Assembly: GCA_030550025.1 (NCBI GenBank)
Contig: JAUQQC010000012.1
Location: forward strand, 29,545-93,544
Direction: 5' to 3'
Source of the DNA: Acidobacteriota bacterium
GTDB lineage: Bacteria; Acidobacteriota; Blastocatellia; HR10
DNA: 64,000 nucleotides
The notes under the pieces were generated by a model, which saw only the letters and a program-made list of their open reading frames with translations, was not told the origin of the DNA and searched no databases. Every line of letters starts with the position of its first letter. The first letter of the stretch is position 1. Position numbers and translations under genes: made by a program. Shown here one piece after another: positions 34,861 to 45,003 of the stretch.

Positions 34861-36035
34861 AGCGCGCCCTCAGATTCGCGAAGATGCGAGGCCAGAACGC
34901 GCGGAGGGATTGCTTCGACGTCCTCCGGCCACGCTTTGTAGGGATAGGCGAAGCGATGCGTCGTGCTGAAGACGTAGAGCGGGTAGCAATACTCGGAGAA
35001 CGGTGGAGGGGTACGTCCGAGTTCTTCCACCACGCGCGTGTTGTCAAAGACCGTGTTCCACACCAGATACGGCATAAAGACCTTGAGCAACGACGCCACG
35101 TAGCCGACCGTCGTGCGGCGACGCTCGGCGAGCCAGTTCACCACGGCCGTGAACGGACGCTCCAACGCGGGCAGGTACAGCGGTCGAGGGGTCCGGCGGG
35201 CTCGCGCCAAGGCATCGGTCAATTGGCGGAAGGTTTGCGCTCCCGCGCCGGCCGAGAGGTGATACGTGTCATATCGCGGCCGCTCTTTCTGATGGAGCGC
35301 GACAATGGCTTCGGCGACGAAGTCCACCGGGACGATATCCAGGCGATCGTCCGGGCGAAACGGCAGCACGGGCAGACTCGCCAGGAAGACGAAAGCGCGC
35401 ACCATGTCGAACTGCGTCGTGGCGCCGTAGCGGCTGTCGCCGAGCACGATGCTCGGGCGAAAGATCGTGCGGGGGACATCGGGCAGCAACTCTCGGATCA
35501 TGTGCTCGCAGAACTTCTTCGTCCGCGCGTAGGGATCGTAATCCGGGCGATTCCAGTCAATGGCCTCATCCTCCCGCACGATCTCGTCCTTCCGATGACC
35601 GGCGACGGCCACCGTGCTCACGTGGCTGAAGCGACGCAGGCCGTGATGATCGCGGGCGGCCAGAGCGAGCTTGAGGACTTCCAGCGTCCCGCGCAGATTG
35701 ACGTTCAGACAGCTGCGCTCGGACCGCCGATTGAGCGACGCCGCGCAGTGAATGATCGAATCCGTCGTATGCGCGAGCTGCCGATACTCGACCTCCGAGA
35801 GGCCGAAGCGCGGCTCCGTCAGATCGCCCACATAGAGCGTCAGGCGCGTCTGCAGATACTCGTAGAAGGTCGGGAAATCCAGATGCAATTGGAACGCTTG
35901 CCACAGGCGGTGAGCAGCTTCCTTCGGCCCTCTGGCGCGCACGAGCAGGTTCAGATGATCCGTGTGGCGCTCCAACAACAGCACCGCCACATGAGCGCCA
36001 ATATAGCCCGTCGCTCCCGTGAGCGTGATGGCCAT
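34857..36035 (-). CDS. SDR-family reductase (thioester-reductase/NAD_binding_4 type)
   Basis: A ~392-residue extended short-chain dehydrogenase. [20 protein letters not shown] binds the cofactor, and [14 protein letters not shown] gives the YxxxK catalytic pair. HVSTVAVAG and [11 protein letters not shown] follow, and the rest matches male-sterility-type acyl reductases. ATG 36035 is preferred; TTG 36050 would overlap the upstream stop. It probably reduces an acyl thioester or keto lipid; substrate inferred from neighbours only. Confidence 0.75.
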   Translation of the reverse strand: MAITLTGATGYIGAHVAVLLLERHTDHLNLLVRARGPKEAAHRLWQAFQLHLDFPTFYEYLQTRLTLYVGDLTEPRFGLSEVEYRQLAHTTDSIIHCAASLNRRSERSCLNVNLRGTLEVLKLALAARDHHGLRRFSHVSTVAVAGHRKDEIVREDEAIDWNRPDYDPYARTKKFCEHMIRELLPDVPRTIFRPSIVLGDSRYGATTQFDMVRAFVFLASLPVLPFRPDDRLDIVPVDFVAEAIVALHQKERPRYDTYHLSAGAGAQTFRQLTDALARARRTPRPLYLPALERPFTAVVNWLAERRRTTVGYVASLLKVFMPYLVWNTVFDNTRVVEELGRTPPPFSEYCYPLYVFSTTHRFAYPYKAWPEDVEAIPPRVLASHLRESEGAL

Positions 36036-36046
36036 CGTCGAACGGC

Positions 36047-38404
36047 TCAATCTCCCGACGACCCCGCCGCCGCTCCCATGCTCGAAGGCGTCAACGATCC
36101 GGAGGCGCGGCGCGATGGTTCTTCGATCGAACGCCCCTCAATCAACGGATACGACCAACGGCGAAGGGCTGGGATGTGAATATTGATCCAATACTCCCAC
36201 CAATCGATGCCGGTGACGTCGTAGCCGAAGGTCTCGCGCTCTTCGGGCACGAGCGCCGCCTGCAGCCACTCGATGTGCGTCGCTTCGAAGATATGCTCAT
36301 TGTGGAGGATGAACGGTTCGTACAGCTCGATCAGTTTCTCCACGCGATCCAGATCGCGCTCCTTCCGCACGAGCGAGGGATGGACAAAGGGCAGCGGCGC
36401 GCTGAATCGCTGCAGCGCTTGAATGAGCGCTTTCTGACTCGGCACCGAGAGCCGCTCATACCGTTCCTTGGAGACCGGGATGGGATCGAAGAAGGCGCGC
36501 AGCCGATATTCCAGCTCCTTTTGCGCGCGGTAGAACTTGCGATGGGCGAGCCCTGTCAGCTCGATCGAGCGACGCATGGGACAGGGATTGCGCATGGAGG
36601 TCGCCAGATGATACACCCGCTCGTGGCACCGTTGGCAGAGCGCGGCGGCGATGAGCATCATGCCCCGCACGACCAGATCCACCGGGATGACATCCAAGCG
36701 CTTCCATTGATTGGAGGGGAGCTGCCGAAAGTACGTCCCCAACAGATAGGAGATGGGCGCTGACGTGTTCACGCCCTCGTTCCATCCTCGGAACGGCTCC
36801 ACGATGGAGCTCTCGACGATGGAGGGACGCACGACGGCGATGGGCAAATCGCCCCCTCGCGTGAAGAGCAACGACTCGCCCAGACTCTTCGTGAACGTGT
36901 ACGTGTTGGGCCATCCCAACTCTTGCGCGCGGCGCATCCCGGCTTCCACAAGTTGATTGCGAATCCAGCGCAGCCGATATCGGCGGAGCCGCGTCTCCAG
37001 CCCAGAGGAGCTACTGTCGTGCGCCTGGCGAGCCTTCTCCAGCGCCTGCCGCCGCAGTTCCTCGGTGACCTCCGCGCTCTCGGCGCGCTCGCAAATCTCG
37101 CGCACGAGCGCGTGCAAGGCTTGGCGCTCCCGCTCGGCATCAAAATCGGGTACCCCTCGGGGAGTATAGTTCGCGACGGGAACCTCCGGGATGTACCCAT
37201 CCCGATATCCAACGACATAGCAGGTCGAGAGATGCAACAGCGCCGCCCGCTCGCACTGCCGCACGAAGTCGAGCACTCGGAGCGTTCCCTCTACGTTGAT
37301 CGCCAGCGCGTCGCGAAGATCTGGGTTGAAATCGGTCAACCCTGAGCTGTTGACCACCAGATCGAGCGTCTTCTGCAAGCGCGCGCGCGTCTCCGGGTCA
37401 ATTCCCAGATCGGGCTGGGTGATATCTCCCGCGATGACTTCGACCCGCTCGTTCAAGTATCGCCCGAGCTCCTCCCCATAGCGTTCGTGCAAGGGCTCGA
37501 AGACCGGCGACTCGGCCAGGAGCATTTCAAAACGGCGTTTGGCCGAAGTCGCGCGATGCGGACGGATGAGCAGATACAGGCGCCCGATCTCGGGCAAGTC
37601 CTTCAAGACCTTGGCCAGCCACACCTTCCCAATGAACCCCGTCCCCCCGATGAGCAAGATGTGCTTGCCGGCGAGCGCCTCGCGTACCGAGAGGCGCTGG
37701 ATCGGCTTCGGTTTTCGGAAGAGCACTAAACGAGAAGGGATCGAGGGCGCTTCCCCCTCTCGACGAGCCGGCGTGATCGCGCACCAGATGACGTGGGTCG
37801 GGAGATTGAGATCGCGCGCCAGTTGCTCCACCGAGAGGCGACCATCAGCCGAGAGGCCGCGCAGTCGCGCCAGTGCACCGCGCGGGCGGATCACCGGATC
37901 GAGCAGCCGCCCAGTCGCCAACCCCGCACGAAACTCCAACCGATTAGCGAGGATGTATGGGACGCCCAGATGCTGCGCCAGAGGACGCAGGATGTGTTCC
38001 ACCGCCTGACTCACCAGAACGATCGGGGCACCCCGAGCGGCGAGTTGCTGCACGCGTGCGACCGCTTCCTTGTTCAAGCGCGGCTTGAGGACATAGTGGA
38101 AATATTCTTCTCCCAGGAGGTCGAGGCGATCCCGACTGATACCGCGCAAAAGCGCATGCAGCATGCGCGTGGCCAAGACGCGATCGGTCAGATAGAGAAC
38201 GGGGCGAATCACGGCCGAGAGTGCCAAACTCATGCGCCGCGCCCATCGTTCGGCGAAGCTCTGCGCGTTCCACGTGAAGAAGGCGATCGGACGCACGGCG
38301 CTCAGGTTCAACAAGCTCCCTTCCACGCGCCAGAAGATCCACTGATCCGGAACGCTCGCAGTGTGCGATCGACACGCTTCAGACATACAGCAACTCGACG
38401 ACAC
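36047..38404 (-). CDS. HAD-like/fatty acyl reductase fusion protein
   Basis: A 785-residue two-part protein. Residues ~20-235 resemble a HAD-IB phosphatase, but the nucleophile motif reads FWRVEGSLL (Arg26 and Glu28 where DxDGT is expected). From ~245 it is an acyl-CoA/ACP reductase: [36 protein letters not shown] (YxxxK) and [11 protein letters not shown]-terminal 'sterile' domain ends [17 protein letters not shown]. Product would be a fatty aldehyde or alcohol. GGAGAAGAG precedes GTG 38404. First gene of the minus lipid operon. Confidence 0.75.
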   Translation of the reverse strand: MSSSCCMSEACRSHTASVPDQWIFWRVEGSLLNLSAVRPIAFFTWNAQSFAERWARRMSLALSAVIRPVLYLTDRVLATRMLHALLRGISRDRLDLLGEEYFHYVLKPRLNKEAVARVQQLAARGAPIVLVSQAVEHILRPLAQHLGVPYILANRLEFRAGLATGRLLDPVIRPRGALARLRGLSADGRLSVEQLARDLNLPTHVIWCAITPARREGEAPSIPSRLVLFRKPKPIQRLSVREALAGKHILLIGGTGFIGKVWLAKVLKDLPEIGRLYLLIRPHRATSAKRRFEMLLAESPVFEPLHERYGEELGRYLNERVEVIAGDITQPDLGIDPETRARLQKTLDLVVNSSGLTDFNPDLRDALAINVEGTLRVLDFVRQCERAALLHLSTCYVVGYRDGYIPEVPVANYTPRGVPDFDAERERQALHALVREICERAESAEVTEELRRQALEKARQAHDSSSSGLETRLRRYRLRWIRNQLVEAGMRRAQELGWPNTYTFTKSLGESLLFTRGGDLPIAVVRPSIVESSIVEPFRGWNEGVNTSAPISYLLGTYFRQLPSNQWKRLDVIPVDLVVRGMMLIAAALCQRCHERVYHLATSMRNPCPMRRSIELTGLAHRKFYRAQKELEYRLRAFFDPIPVSKERYERLSVPSQKALIQALQRFSAPLPFVHPSLVRKERDLDRVEKLIELYEPFILHNEHIFEATHIEWLQAALVPEERETFGYDVTGIDWWEYWINIHIPALRRWSYPLIEGRSIEEPSRRASGSLTPSSMGAAAGSSGD

Positions 38405-38452
38405 CTCTTCTCCGTTTCGATTCCCCGATCATGCCCCGTGAGATCGGCCCAC

Positions 38453-38480
38453 AGTATAGCAAAGTTTGACAGAGAATCAA
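38453..38480 (-). promoter_or_regulatory. Promoter of the minus-strand lipid operon
   Basis: TTGATT (38480-38475), 16 nt, TATACT (38458-38453), with start near 38446, ~40 nt before GTG 38404. Confidence 0.65.
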
Positions 38481-38677
38481 AGTCGGGATAAGCAGTCCAC
38501 CCGCTGGCGCGCTCCCGATCCCCATGCGCGAGCGGAATGAGCCTCCGAGACGCCTTCGGGCACGGGGCGTCTCGGCCGACATCGCTTTTTGGTCTGGCTG
38601 GAACCCCCGTCCGATGTCTACAATTGGCTGCTGCCTGCGGTGGAGATATCGGAGGGCGGCAAGCGGAGGGTTCACGT

Positions 38678-38896
38678 ATGATCATTGACTTCCGCGCGAT
38701 CGCGCACTTGATCCCGGGATGGATCTTCAACGAGTACGGGCAACTCACGGGCCGATACGTCCACCGAGATCGGATCGTCTGCGTCGCCGAGAACGGGCGC
38801 ATCCAGGTCTGGGTGGATCGCGAGGCGTACGAGAATCGGGATCCGGAAGGGCTCATCTGCGACTACGACGCCCGCGATTTGCTCGGCATGCGATGA
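38678..38896 (+). CDS. Small hypothetical protein (72 aa)
   Basis: A 72-residue soluble protein with AGCGGAGGG before ATG 38678. It is beta-rich and carries GRYVHRDRIVCVAENGRIQVWV in the middle and a DYDARDLLGMR end; I know no family for it. TACAAT at 38619-38624 could be its -10, but the -35 is poor. It sits alone in the spacer between the two divergent lipid operons. Confidence 0.5.
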   Translation: MIIDFRAIAHLIPGWIFNEYGQLTGRYVHRDRIVCVAENGRIQVWVDREAYENRDPEGLICDYDARDLLGMR

Positions 38897-38920
38897 GCGA
38901 AGATCAGCGGCGAGGAAATT

Positions 38921-38948
38921 TTGAGTCAACGACGGCCTCCTGCTAAAA
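38921..38948 (+). promoter_or_regulatory. Promoter of the plus-strand lipid operon
   Basis: TTGAGT (38921-38926), 16 nt, TAAAAT (38943-38948), preceded by TGC. Start near 38955. Confidence 0.6.
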
Positions 38949-38988
38949 TAGCCCTCTCCAGCCGGAGGGGGGAGCCCCCGTCAAGGTC

Positions 38989-40017
38989 ATGATTTCGGGC
39001 GATGGGGCTATGAGGGATGGGCGACTCTTTGAAGCTTTCTTGAACCGGCATGATGAAGACGCGTGGCAGCGGATCCTGGCCGAGCTGGAGCCGCATATTC
39101 ACGAGGTGGACCGAGTGGCCACGCGCATTTGGTTTCACTTCTTCCCGCTCTCGCTGGCGCAGGCGTTACAGGAGGCGGAGGATCCGCAGGTATTGGCGCG
39201 CGAGCTGTTCCTCGATGGGAAGTATCGGCTTGCGGATCAGATCGATTCCTCGCATCGGTTTCTGTACGGCCACCGATATTGGCCGGAGGTGAAGCGCGCG
39301 CTCATCGAGTATGCGCAGTCGCCGCGCACGTTGCAGACGTTGGAATTAGCCGGGCACATTCGTGAGGTCGCCTCCCACGTGGCTGAACGACGGCGCATCG
39401 AGCCCTCGCTCGTCGTGGGGATCACGGCCGTCGCCTTCATGACGCTGCAACAGGTGGGATGGGCGGCCTTCGAAGCGGCTCCGGGCACGATCGCGCTTGA
39501 TCCTCAGATCGCCGCGCGCACGCCCGAGGAAGTGCTCGCTTATCGAGCACGCGACGATCGTCAGCGCTTCTTCTACTGGTGGAAGTATCCAGACAAGGTG
39601 TGGACGATCACATTCGATGAGAACGATCCTGAGGCGACGTTCCGGTTGATCAACCGTCAGCATCTGACGACGGCAGCGGCCCAGGACAAGCGCCCTTATC
39701 ATCTTCGCGATCCGCGATGCGTGCCCAATGAAGGGCCGATCCCCGTCCAATGCCGGTCTGGGTCGTGCGGATCGTGTTGGGTGGGTGTGCTCGGCGGCGC
39801 CGAGAAGCTCTCGGAGATGGAGGAGTACGAGCGGCGTCGGCTGCGGGAGTTCGGATACATTGAGACCGAGGAACCGAAGCCCATCATTCGCTTGGCATGT
39901 CAGGCGCGCGCGTTTGGGGCGGTCTCGATCGTAATCCCGCCGTGGAACGGCGTCTTCGGGCGTTTCCTGCGGAAGTGGAAGCAGCAACGTTCGATGGAGC
40001 TGACGGGGACGCCATGA
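38989..40017 (+). CDS. Protein with C-terminal 2Fe-2S ferredoxin domain
   Basis: A 342-residue protein. Residues ~1-205 are a helical domain of unknown function (IHEVDRVATRIWFHFFPLSL). The C-terminal ~120 residues form a plant-type ferredoxin: KVWTITFDENDPEATFRLI, cluster motif QCRSGSCGSCWVG and the fourth Cys in IIRLACQA. It should pass single electrons to a partner enzyme. First gene after the promoter; ATG 39010 is an alternative start. Associated here with lipid genes. Confidence 0.65.
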   Translation: MISGDGAMRDGRLFEAFLNRHDEDAWQRILAELEPHIHEVDRVATRIWFHFFPLSLAQALQEAEDPQVLARELFLDGKYRLADQIDSSHRFLYGHRYWPEVKRALIEYAQSPRTLQTLELAGHIREVASHVAERRRIEPSLVVGITAVAFMTLQQVGWAAFEAAPGTIALDPQIAARTPEEVLAYRARDDRQRFFYWWKYPDKVWTITFDENDPEATFRLINRQHLTTAAAQDKRPYHLRDPRCVPNEGPIPVQCRSGSCGSCWVGVLGGAEKLSEMEEYERRRLREFGYIETEEPKPIIRLACQARAFGAVSIVIPPWNGVFGRFLRKWKQQRSMELTGTP

Positions 40018-40066
40018 TGTTGCGAGAGGGCCTTCGGAGGAGGCGCTCTCGCCAAAGGAGGCGGAG

Positions 40067-41056
40067 ATGAGAGCACGCGTTCTCTTATTGGGATGCCTCG
40101 GGGCGGCGACGCTCCTGGCCTTCTGGGGAGCGGCGCGCTCGACCGATCCGATGCGTCAGGAGCCGCCGTGGCGGTGGCCTGAGAGCCGCGTCTTGGAGGT
40201 CGCTCGCCGAGTGCGTGCCGGACGCGATCTGACGCCCAGGCAGTGGCCGGGCGGCGCTCGCGTCGCCGTCGGCCTCTCGTTCGACTTCGATAACGAGACG
40301 CCGGCACTGCGCGATGGACAAACGTCCCCGGCCCTCATGGCGCAGGGCGAATATGGGGCGCGCGCGGGTCTGCCGCGCGTTCTGCGCCTTTTGGATAAGT
40401 ATCAGATCCCGGCGACGTTCTTCATCCCCGCTATGAGCGCGAAACTCCATCCACACTCGGTGCGGGAGATCCTCGCGCGAGGACGGCATGAGATCGCCTT
40501 GCACGGGTGGATTCACGAGCGGAATTCTCTGCTCTCGGAAGACGAAGAGCGGGAGCTGATGCGTCGGAGCTTGGAGGCCTTGGAGCAGATCACCGGGCGC
40601 CGGCCCGTAGGGATTCGGACGCCTTCGTGGGATTTCAGCCCGTGGACGATGAAGCTCATTCGCGAATTCGGATTGCTCTACGACAGCAGCCTCATGGCGG
40701 ACGACCGACCTTACGAAGTCCTGCTGGAGGGCGTGCCGACAGGGGTCGTGGAGCTTCCCGTCGAATGGATTTTGGACGATTACCCCTACTTCGGTATGGA
40801 TCGGCAATCCGCCATTCGGCCGCATACGACGCCGGAGGAAGTCTTCTCAATCTGGCGCGACGAGTTCGATCAGGCCTACGAGGAAGGCACGATCTTCATC
40901 CTCACGATGCATCCGCATATCATCGGGCATCGGTCGCGCATCGTCATGCTCGAACGGCTGATCCAGCACATGCGGCGGCAACCGGGCGTGTGGTTCGCCA
41001 CGCATGAGGAAATCGCACGCTACGTGCGGGAGGCCGGTCGTCAACCGGCGAAATGA
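40067..41056 (+). CDS. Polysaccharide deacetylase (NodB homology) family protein
   Basis: A 329-residue exported or anchored carbohydrate esterase-4 type protein. Hydrophobic residues 4-20 form a signal or anchor. VAVGLSFDFDNET carries the first metal-site Asp, HEIALHGWIHE the His pair, and GIRTPSWDFSPW the third motif. It resembles PuuE-like deacetylases. GGAGGCGGAG precedes the ATG. It would act outside the membrane on an amide of an amino sugar. Confidence 0.82.
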   Translation: MRARVLLLGCLGAATLLAFWGAARSTDPMRQEPPWRWPESRVLEVARRVRAGRDLTPRQWPGGARVAVGLSFDFDNETPALRDGQTSPALMAQGEYGARAGLPRVLRLLDKYQIPATFFIPAMSAKLHPHSVREILARGRHEIALHGWIHERNSLLSEDEERELMRRSLEALEQITGRRPVGIRTPSWDFSPWTMKLIREFGLLYDSSLMADDRPYEVLLEGVPTGVVELPVEWILDDYPYFGMDRQSAIRPHTTPEEVFSIWRDEFDQAYEEGTIFILTMHPHIIGHRSRIVMLERLIQHMRRQPGVWFATHEEIARYVREAGRQPAK

Positions 41057-41076
41057 ATCGAGGAGGGACGGCGAGG

Positions 41077-41319
41077 ATGCGCACGTTGGAACAGACGATC
41101 GAAGAGTTGCTCGATCTGGCAGCGCGCTATTTTCGCCTGCCGCGAGAGCAACTCTCCCCGGACGACGATCTCTTCGAGAAGCTGCGGATTGATAGCTTGC
41201 AAGCGCTGGAGTTGCTCGGGCGCCTGGAGCAACATTTTCAAATCGAGTTGCCGGATTACGAGTTGCAGGGAGTGACGAGTTTCCGAGCTTTGGCCGAGCG
41301 CATCCATGCGAGGTTGTGA
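41077..41319 (+). CDS. Acyl carrier protein
   Basis: An 80-residue ACP. Ser40 in [11 protein letters not shown] is the 4'-phosphopantetheine site, and the four-helix pattern with acidic residues is intact ([10 protein letters not shown]). The GGAGGGAC site favours ATG 41077 over 41053. It shares one nt with the following ligase, which probably loads it. It is distinct from a housekeeping acpP, which would sit with fab genes. Confidence 0.9.
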   Translation: MRTLEQTIEELLDLAARYFRLPREQLSPDDDLFEKLRIDSLQALELLGRLEQHFQIELPDYELQGVTSFRALAERIHARL

Positions 41320-43028
41320 TGCTGGAGTTGGAGCGTTATCAGTCGCTCGGAGAGGCGCTCCGCGATGCGCTGGAGCGGTGGGCGGGTTACACCTGCCTGA
41401 TTGAGGCTGATCGCGAGCGCGAGAATTGTCGGCTGACGTATCGGCAGTTCAAGGAGCGGGCCCTGCCGCTGGTGAGCGCGCTGCAGCAGCAGGGTTTCGC
41501 CCCCGATACGCGCGCGGCCATCATCATGACCAATCAATCGAAGTGGTTGATCTCAGCCTATGCCATCTTTTATGCGGGCGGCGTGCTCGTCCCCCTCGAT
41601 TACAAGCTGAGTCCGCGCGAGCAGATCGGATTGCTGCGGCATGCGCGTGCCTCAGTGCTCATCACGGAATTTCCATTCTGGCGCGCACTGCGACAAGAAG
41701 CCGGATGGCACGAGCTATCGCTGCGGTTGGTCCTGGTGACGGAAGCGCCGCCGGAGGCGGACCTGGGCGAGGCCGTGCGCTGGGAGGAATTTCGCGGCGA
41801 TGGTGAGCCGACCTTCATTCCGCGCCGACGCCAGGACGTCGCCTGTATCGTCTATTCCTCGGGCACGGGCGGGCGTCCCAAAGGTTGCGTCCTGACTCAC
41901 GAGAACTATCTCGAACAATGTCGCTCGCTCACGGCCATCTATCCCTTCTCTCCCGAGGTGCGCTACTTGAGCATCCTGCCGACGAATCACGCTATTGATT
42001 TCATGGTCGGGTTCATCGGCCCATTCGTCTGCGGGGCGACGGTCGTGCATCTACGCACGCTTCGGCCCGAGTACATCCGCGAGGCCTTCGTGCGCTACAA
42101 GATCACTCATATGACCGTCGTGCCGATGATCCTCAAGAACTTGGAGCGCGGATTGCGCGAACGGTTCGCGGCTCTCCCCCGGCACAAGCGCGCGCTGCTT
42201 CATGCGCTCATGCGGCTCAATCGGTGGCTCACGCGCCGGCGGCCGAACGTGCGGCTCAGCCGCCGCCTCTTCCCCGACGTCCATCGCGCTTTTGGCGGGC
42301 ACCTGGAGATGCTCATCGTCGGCGGCGCGTTCACCGAGCCGTCCACATTGCAATTCTTCTACGACCTTGGGATTCCCGTTGCCAATGGCTATGGGCTCAC
42401 TGAAGCGTGCACAGCCGTCACGGTGAATGATCTCCGGCCGTTTCGTGCCGACACCGTGGGCAGACCGCTGCCCGGCGTGGAGGTGAAGATCCTTGACCCG
42501 GATGCTGAGGGGATCGGCGAAGTCGCCGTTCGCGGGAAGAATGTGATGGCGCATTATCTGGACGATCCGGAGCTGACGGCTGAGACGATCGTAGACGGAT
42601 GGTTGCTCACGGGCGATCTTGGCTGGATAGATGAGATGGGCCATCTGCATCTGGTCGGGCGGAAGAAGAACATGATCGTGACCGAGGGGGGGAAGAACAT
42701 CTACCCCGAAGACGTGGAGACGTTTTTCGAGGGGCTGCCCGTGAAGGAGTTCTGCATCTTCGCGGCCAATTACCTATGGCCGGAGCGACGGTTGGGCCAG
42801 GAACAGCTCCTTCTCGTCGTGCATCCAGCGCCTGGGGAAGACCTCAGCGAGGTCGTGCGGCAGCAGATTCGCGAGCGCAATCGTCGGCTACCGGAGTATA
42901 AGCGTGTGCACGGATACCTCATCTGGGATCGCGACTTCCCGCGGACGGCATCGCTGAAGATCAAGCGGACGGTTCTGGCCGAGGAGATTCGCACGCGCCG
43001 GAGTCGCGCCGACGTCCTGTGGCTATGA
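41319..43028 (+). CDS. AMP-forming acyl-ACP/acyl-CoA ligase
   Basis: A ~569-residue ANL enzyme: [19 protein letters not shown] (phosphate loop), [27 protein letters not shown] and a C-terminal [12 protein letters not shown] with the catalytic Lys. The tight link to the ACP gene (TGATG) suggests fatty acyl transfer to that carrier. It shares only the common fold with the ligase at 31.7 kb. Confidence 0.85.
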   Translation: MLELERYQSLGEALRDALERWAGYTCLIEADRERENCRLTYRQFKERALPLVSALQQQGFAPDTRAAIIMTNQSKWLISAYAIFYAGGVLVPLDYKLSPREQIGLLRHARASVLITEFPFWRALRQEAGWHELSLRLVLVTEAPPEADLGEAVRWEEFRGDGEPTFIPRRRQDVACIVYSSGTGGRPKGCVLTHENYLEQCRSLTAIYPFSPEVRYLSILPTNHAIDFMVGFIGPFVCGATVVHLRTLRPEYIREAFVRYKITHMTVVPMILKNLERGLRERFAALPRHKRALLHALMRLNRWLTRRRPNVRLSRRLFPDVHRAFGGHLEMLIVGGAFTEPSTLQFFYDLGIPVANGYGLTEACTAVTVNDLRPFRADTVGRPLPGVEVKILDPDAEGIGEVAVRGKNVMAHYLDDPELTAETIVDGWLLTGDLGWIDEMGHLHLVGRKKNMIVTEGGKNIYPEDVETFFEGLPVKEFCIFAANYLWPERRLGQEQLLLVVHPAPGEDLSEVVRQQIRERNRRLPEYKRVHGYLIWDRDFPRTASLKIKRTVLAEEIRTRRSRADVLWL

Positions 43029-43993
43029 GTCGAGGTCGCGATCATTTCTTCGCCATCGTCAATCCGGCTGCGGGTGGAGGACGGTGTGGGAAGCGGGCCG
43101 AGTCCGTGCTGGCCGAACTTCGGGCGCACGGCCTGACAATGGAGGTCGTCTGGACGCGCGGACCCGGCGACGCGACCGCGCAGACGCGCGCGGCATATCG
43201 CGAAGGGTATCGCTCCTTCCTCATCGTTGGGGGCGATGGGACGACGTTCGAGGTCCTCAACGGGGTGTTCCCGGAGGCCGAGGGCGGGCCCGAGCGTCCG
43301 CGTTTGGCACTGCTCCCATTGGGGACTGGCAACTCCTTCCTGCGGGATTTCCTCATCATGGGCGAAGCCGATGCCGCGCCGACCACCCGCATTCACTCGG
43401 GGGAGGCCGAAGAGGCGCTGCGTCGCGTCCAAGAAGCCATGCGCTATGGACGTACGCGGGCGTGCGATGTGCTGCGGCTCGTGCATCGCGACGGCGTCCT
43501 GTATTTCCTCAATCTCCTCAGCGTGGGATTTCCGGCCGATGTCGCGGCCGTGACGAACCGCTGGTTCAAGTCGTTCGGCGAAGTGGGCTATCTGCTGGGA
43601 GTCTTCGCGTGCCTGATGCGCCTGAAGCGACGCGCCTTCCCCGTGCGCGTGGAGGACGCGCCGGAGATGGACGCGCGCCGATGTCTGTTCCTCACCTTCT
43701 CGAACAGTAAATTCACGGGCGGGCGGATGTTGATCGCTCCTCAGGCAGATCCCTGCGACGGATTGATCGAGTATGTGCGATGGGGGCCTATTGGTCGGAT
43801 CGGCCTGTTACGCAACTTGCCCGGACTCTTCGATGGCTCGCACATCGCGCATCCGTTGTGCGAACGGCAGGCCGTGCGGAGGATCGAATTCTCGTTGGAA
43901 GGCCCGGTGCCTGTGATGGTGGACGGCGAGGTGCTGCGCCTGCAGTGCGAACGGCTGGAGGTGCTGCCCGCCGCCGTCGAAGTCCTGATCTGA
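43025..43993 (+). CDS. Diacylglycerol kinase / sphingosine kinase-family lipid kinase
   Basis: A 322-residue DGKc protein: [12 protein letters not shown], the ATP motif [15 protein letters not shown] and [14 protein letters not shown]. It phosphorylates a lipid alcohol, possibly one made by this cluster, before the acyltransferase step. ATG 43025 overlaps the ligase stop by 4 nt. The family covers diacylglycerol, ceramide and other lipids; the true substrate is unknown. Confidence 0.85.
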   Translation: MSRGRDHFFAIVNPAAGGGRCGKRAESVLAELRAHGLTMEVVWTRGPGDATAQTRAAYREGYRSFLIVGGDGTTFEVLNGVFPEAEGGPERPRLALLPLGTGNSFLRDFLIMGEADAAPTTRIHSGEAEEALRRVQEAMRYGRTRACDVLRLVHRDGVLYFLNLLSVGFPADVAAVTNRWFKSFGEVGYLLGVFACLMRLKRRAFPVRVEDAPEMDARRCLFLTFSNSKFTGGRMLIAPQADPCDGLIEYVRWGPIGRIGLLRNLPGLFDGSHIAHPLCERQAVRRIEFSLEGPVPVMVDGEVLRLQCERLEVLPAAVEVLI

Positions 43994-44007
43994 GCAGGAG
44001 GAAGGCT

Positions 44008-44871
44008 GTGAGGATCGAACGGCTGAAAGCGTTCGTCCAAGCGTGGCCGCAGCGCGAGACCTTGCGCAGACGTTGGCTTCGCCAGCTTTATCTGGTGCTC
44101 CGCAGCGCGTTCCTTTGGATCGTGAGCATCCTGCACTTCTTCCCCGTGTGCACGTTCCTCGTCCTGCTGGGGATGTTCATTGATCCGCGCAAGAACGATC
44201 GCCCGCAGCGGTGGTTCTTCCGTAATGTCCTGCGGCTGGCCGGCGTTCGCTTCCGCGTGTGCTACGCGCCGGGGTTCGACCCCGTGCGCACAAGCATCTT
44301 CGTCTGCAATCATGTGAACATCTTCGATGCGTTCGTGATCTATTCGGCCATCCCGCAGTTCGTGCGCGGGCTGGAGCTGGAGACGCATTTCAAGATTCCG
44401 GCCTACGGATGGATGATGAAGCGCTTCGGCAATATCCCGGTGCCGAAGGACACGAATAATCCGGCGGCCTTTCGCCGCTTGCTCCGGCGCGCCAAGCAAG
44501 CGCTCGATGACGGCATCAGCTTGATCATCTTCGCCGAGGGGACGCGGACGCGCACCGGGCGAGTCGGCCCTTTTCAGCGGGGAGCGTTCGTCCTGGCGCA
44601 GTACACGGGCTACCCCATCGTCCCCATGAGCATCGTCGGCTCGTATGAATTCCATCGCACGGGGAGCTGGATGCTCTACCCCTCGACGATCACCGTCTAC
44701 ATCCACGATACGATCGAGACCCGAGGGATGCGCAAGGAGGACATTGATGCGCTCATGGAACGCGTACATCGGATCGTCGCCGAGCCGGTCGAGCGCGCTC
44801 TCGCTCAGCGCGAAGGCGCGCCGGAGGTGTCAAGCGCGTCCTGGACCGCTACCGCGTTCAGGAGGCGGTGA
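44008..44871 (+). CDS. 1-acylglycerol-3-phosphate acyltransferase (PlsC) family protein
   Basis: A 287-residue membrane-bound acyltransferase. A hydrophobic helix (residues ~28-55) precedes the H-x4-D motif NHVNIFD, and FAEGTRTRTG and YPIVPMSIVGSYEF follow. AGGAGGAAGGCT precedes GTG 44008; longer frames are artefacts. It comes directly after the lipid kinase, so a kinase-then-acylate sequence is plausible. Confidence 0.88.
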   Translation: MRIERLKAFVQAWPQRETLRRRWLRQLYLVLRSAFLWIVSILHFFPVCTFLVLLGMFIDPRKNDRPQRWFFRNVLRLAGVRFRVCYAPGFDPVRTSIFVCNHVNIFDAFVIYSAIPQFVRGLELETHFKIPAYGWMMKRFGNIPVPKDTNNPAAFRRLLRRAKQALDDGISLIIFAEGTRTRTGRVGPFQRGAFVLAQYTGYPIVPMSIVGSYEFHRTGSWMLYPSTITVYIHDTIETRGMRKEDIDALMERVHRIVAEPVERALAQREGAPEVSSASWTATAFRRR

Positions 44872-44876
44872 TGCGC

Positions 44877-44905
44877 TTGTCCACCTCCAAGCGGCTCGCT
44901 ACACT
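44877..44905 (+). promoter_or_regulatory. Promoter after plsC
   Basis: TTGTCC (44877-44882), 17 nt, TACACT (44900-44905). It separates the lipid operon from the genes at 45-48 kb. Confidence 0.55.
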
Positions 44906-45003
44906 TTGTAGGCCGAGAACAGCCTGGCGGTTGCCGATGAGAGCGAAACGGAATCCGATGGAGCACATTATCCGATCGCATGACGCTCTTCGCGGAGGAG
45001 GAA

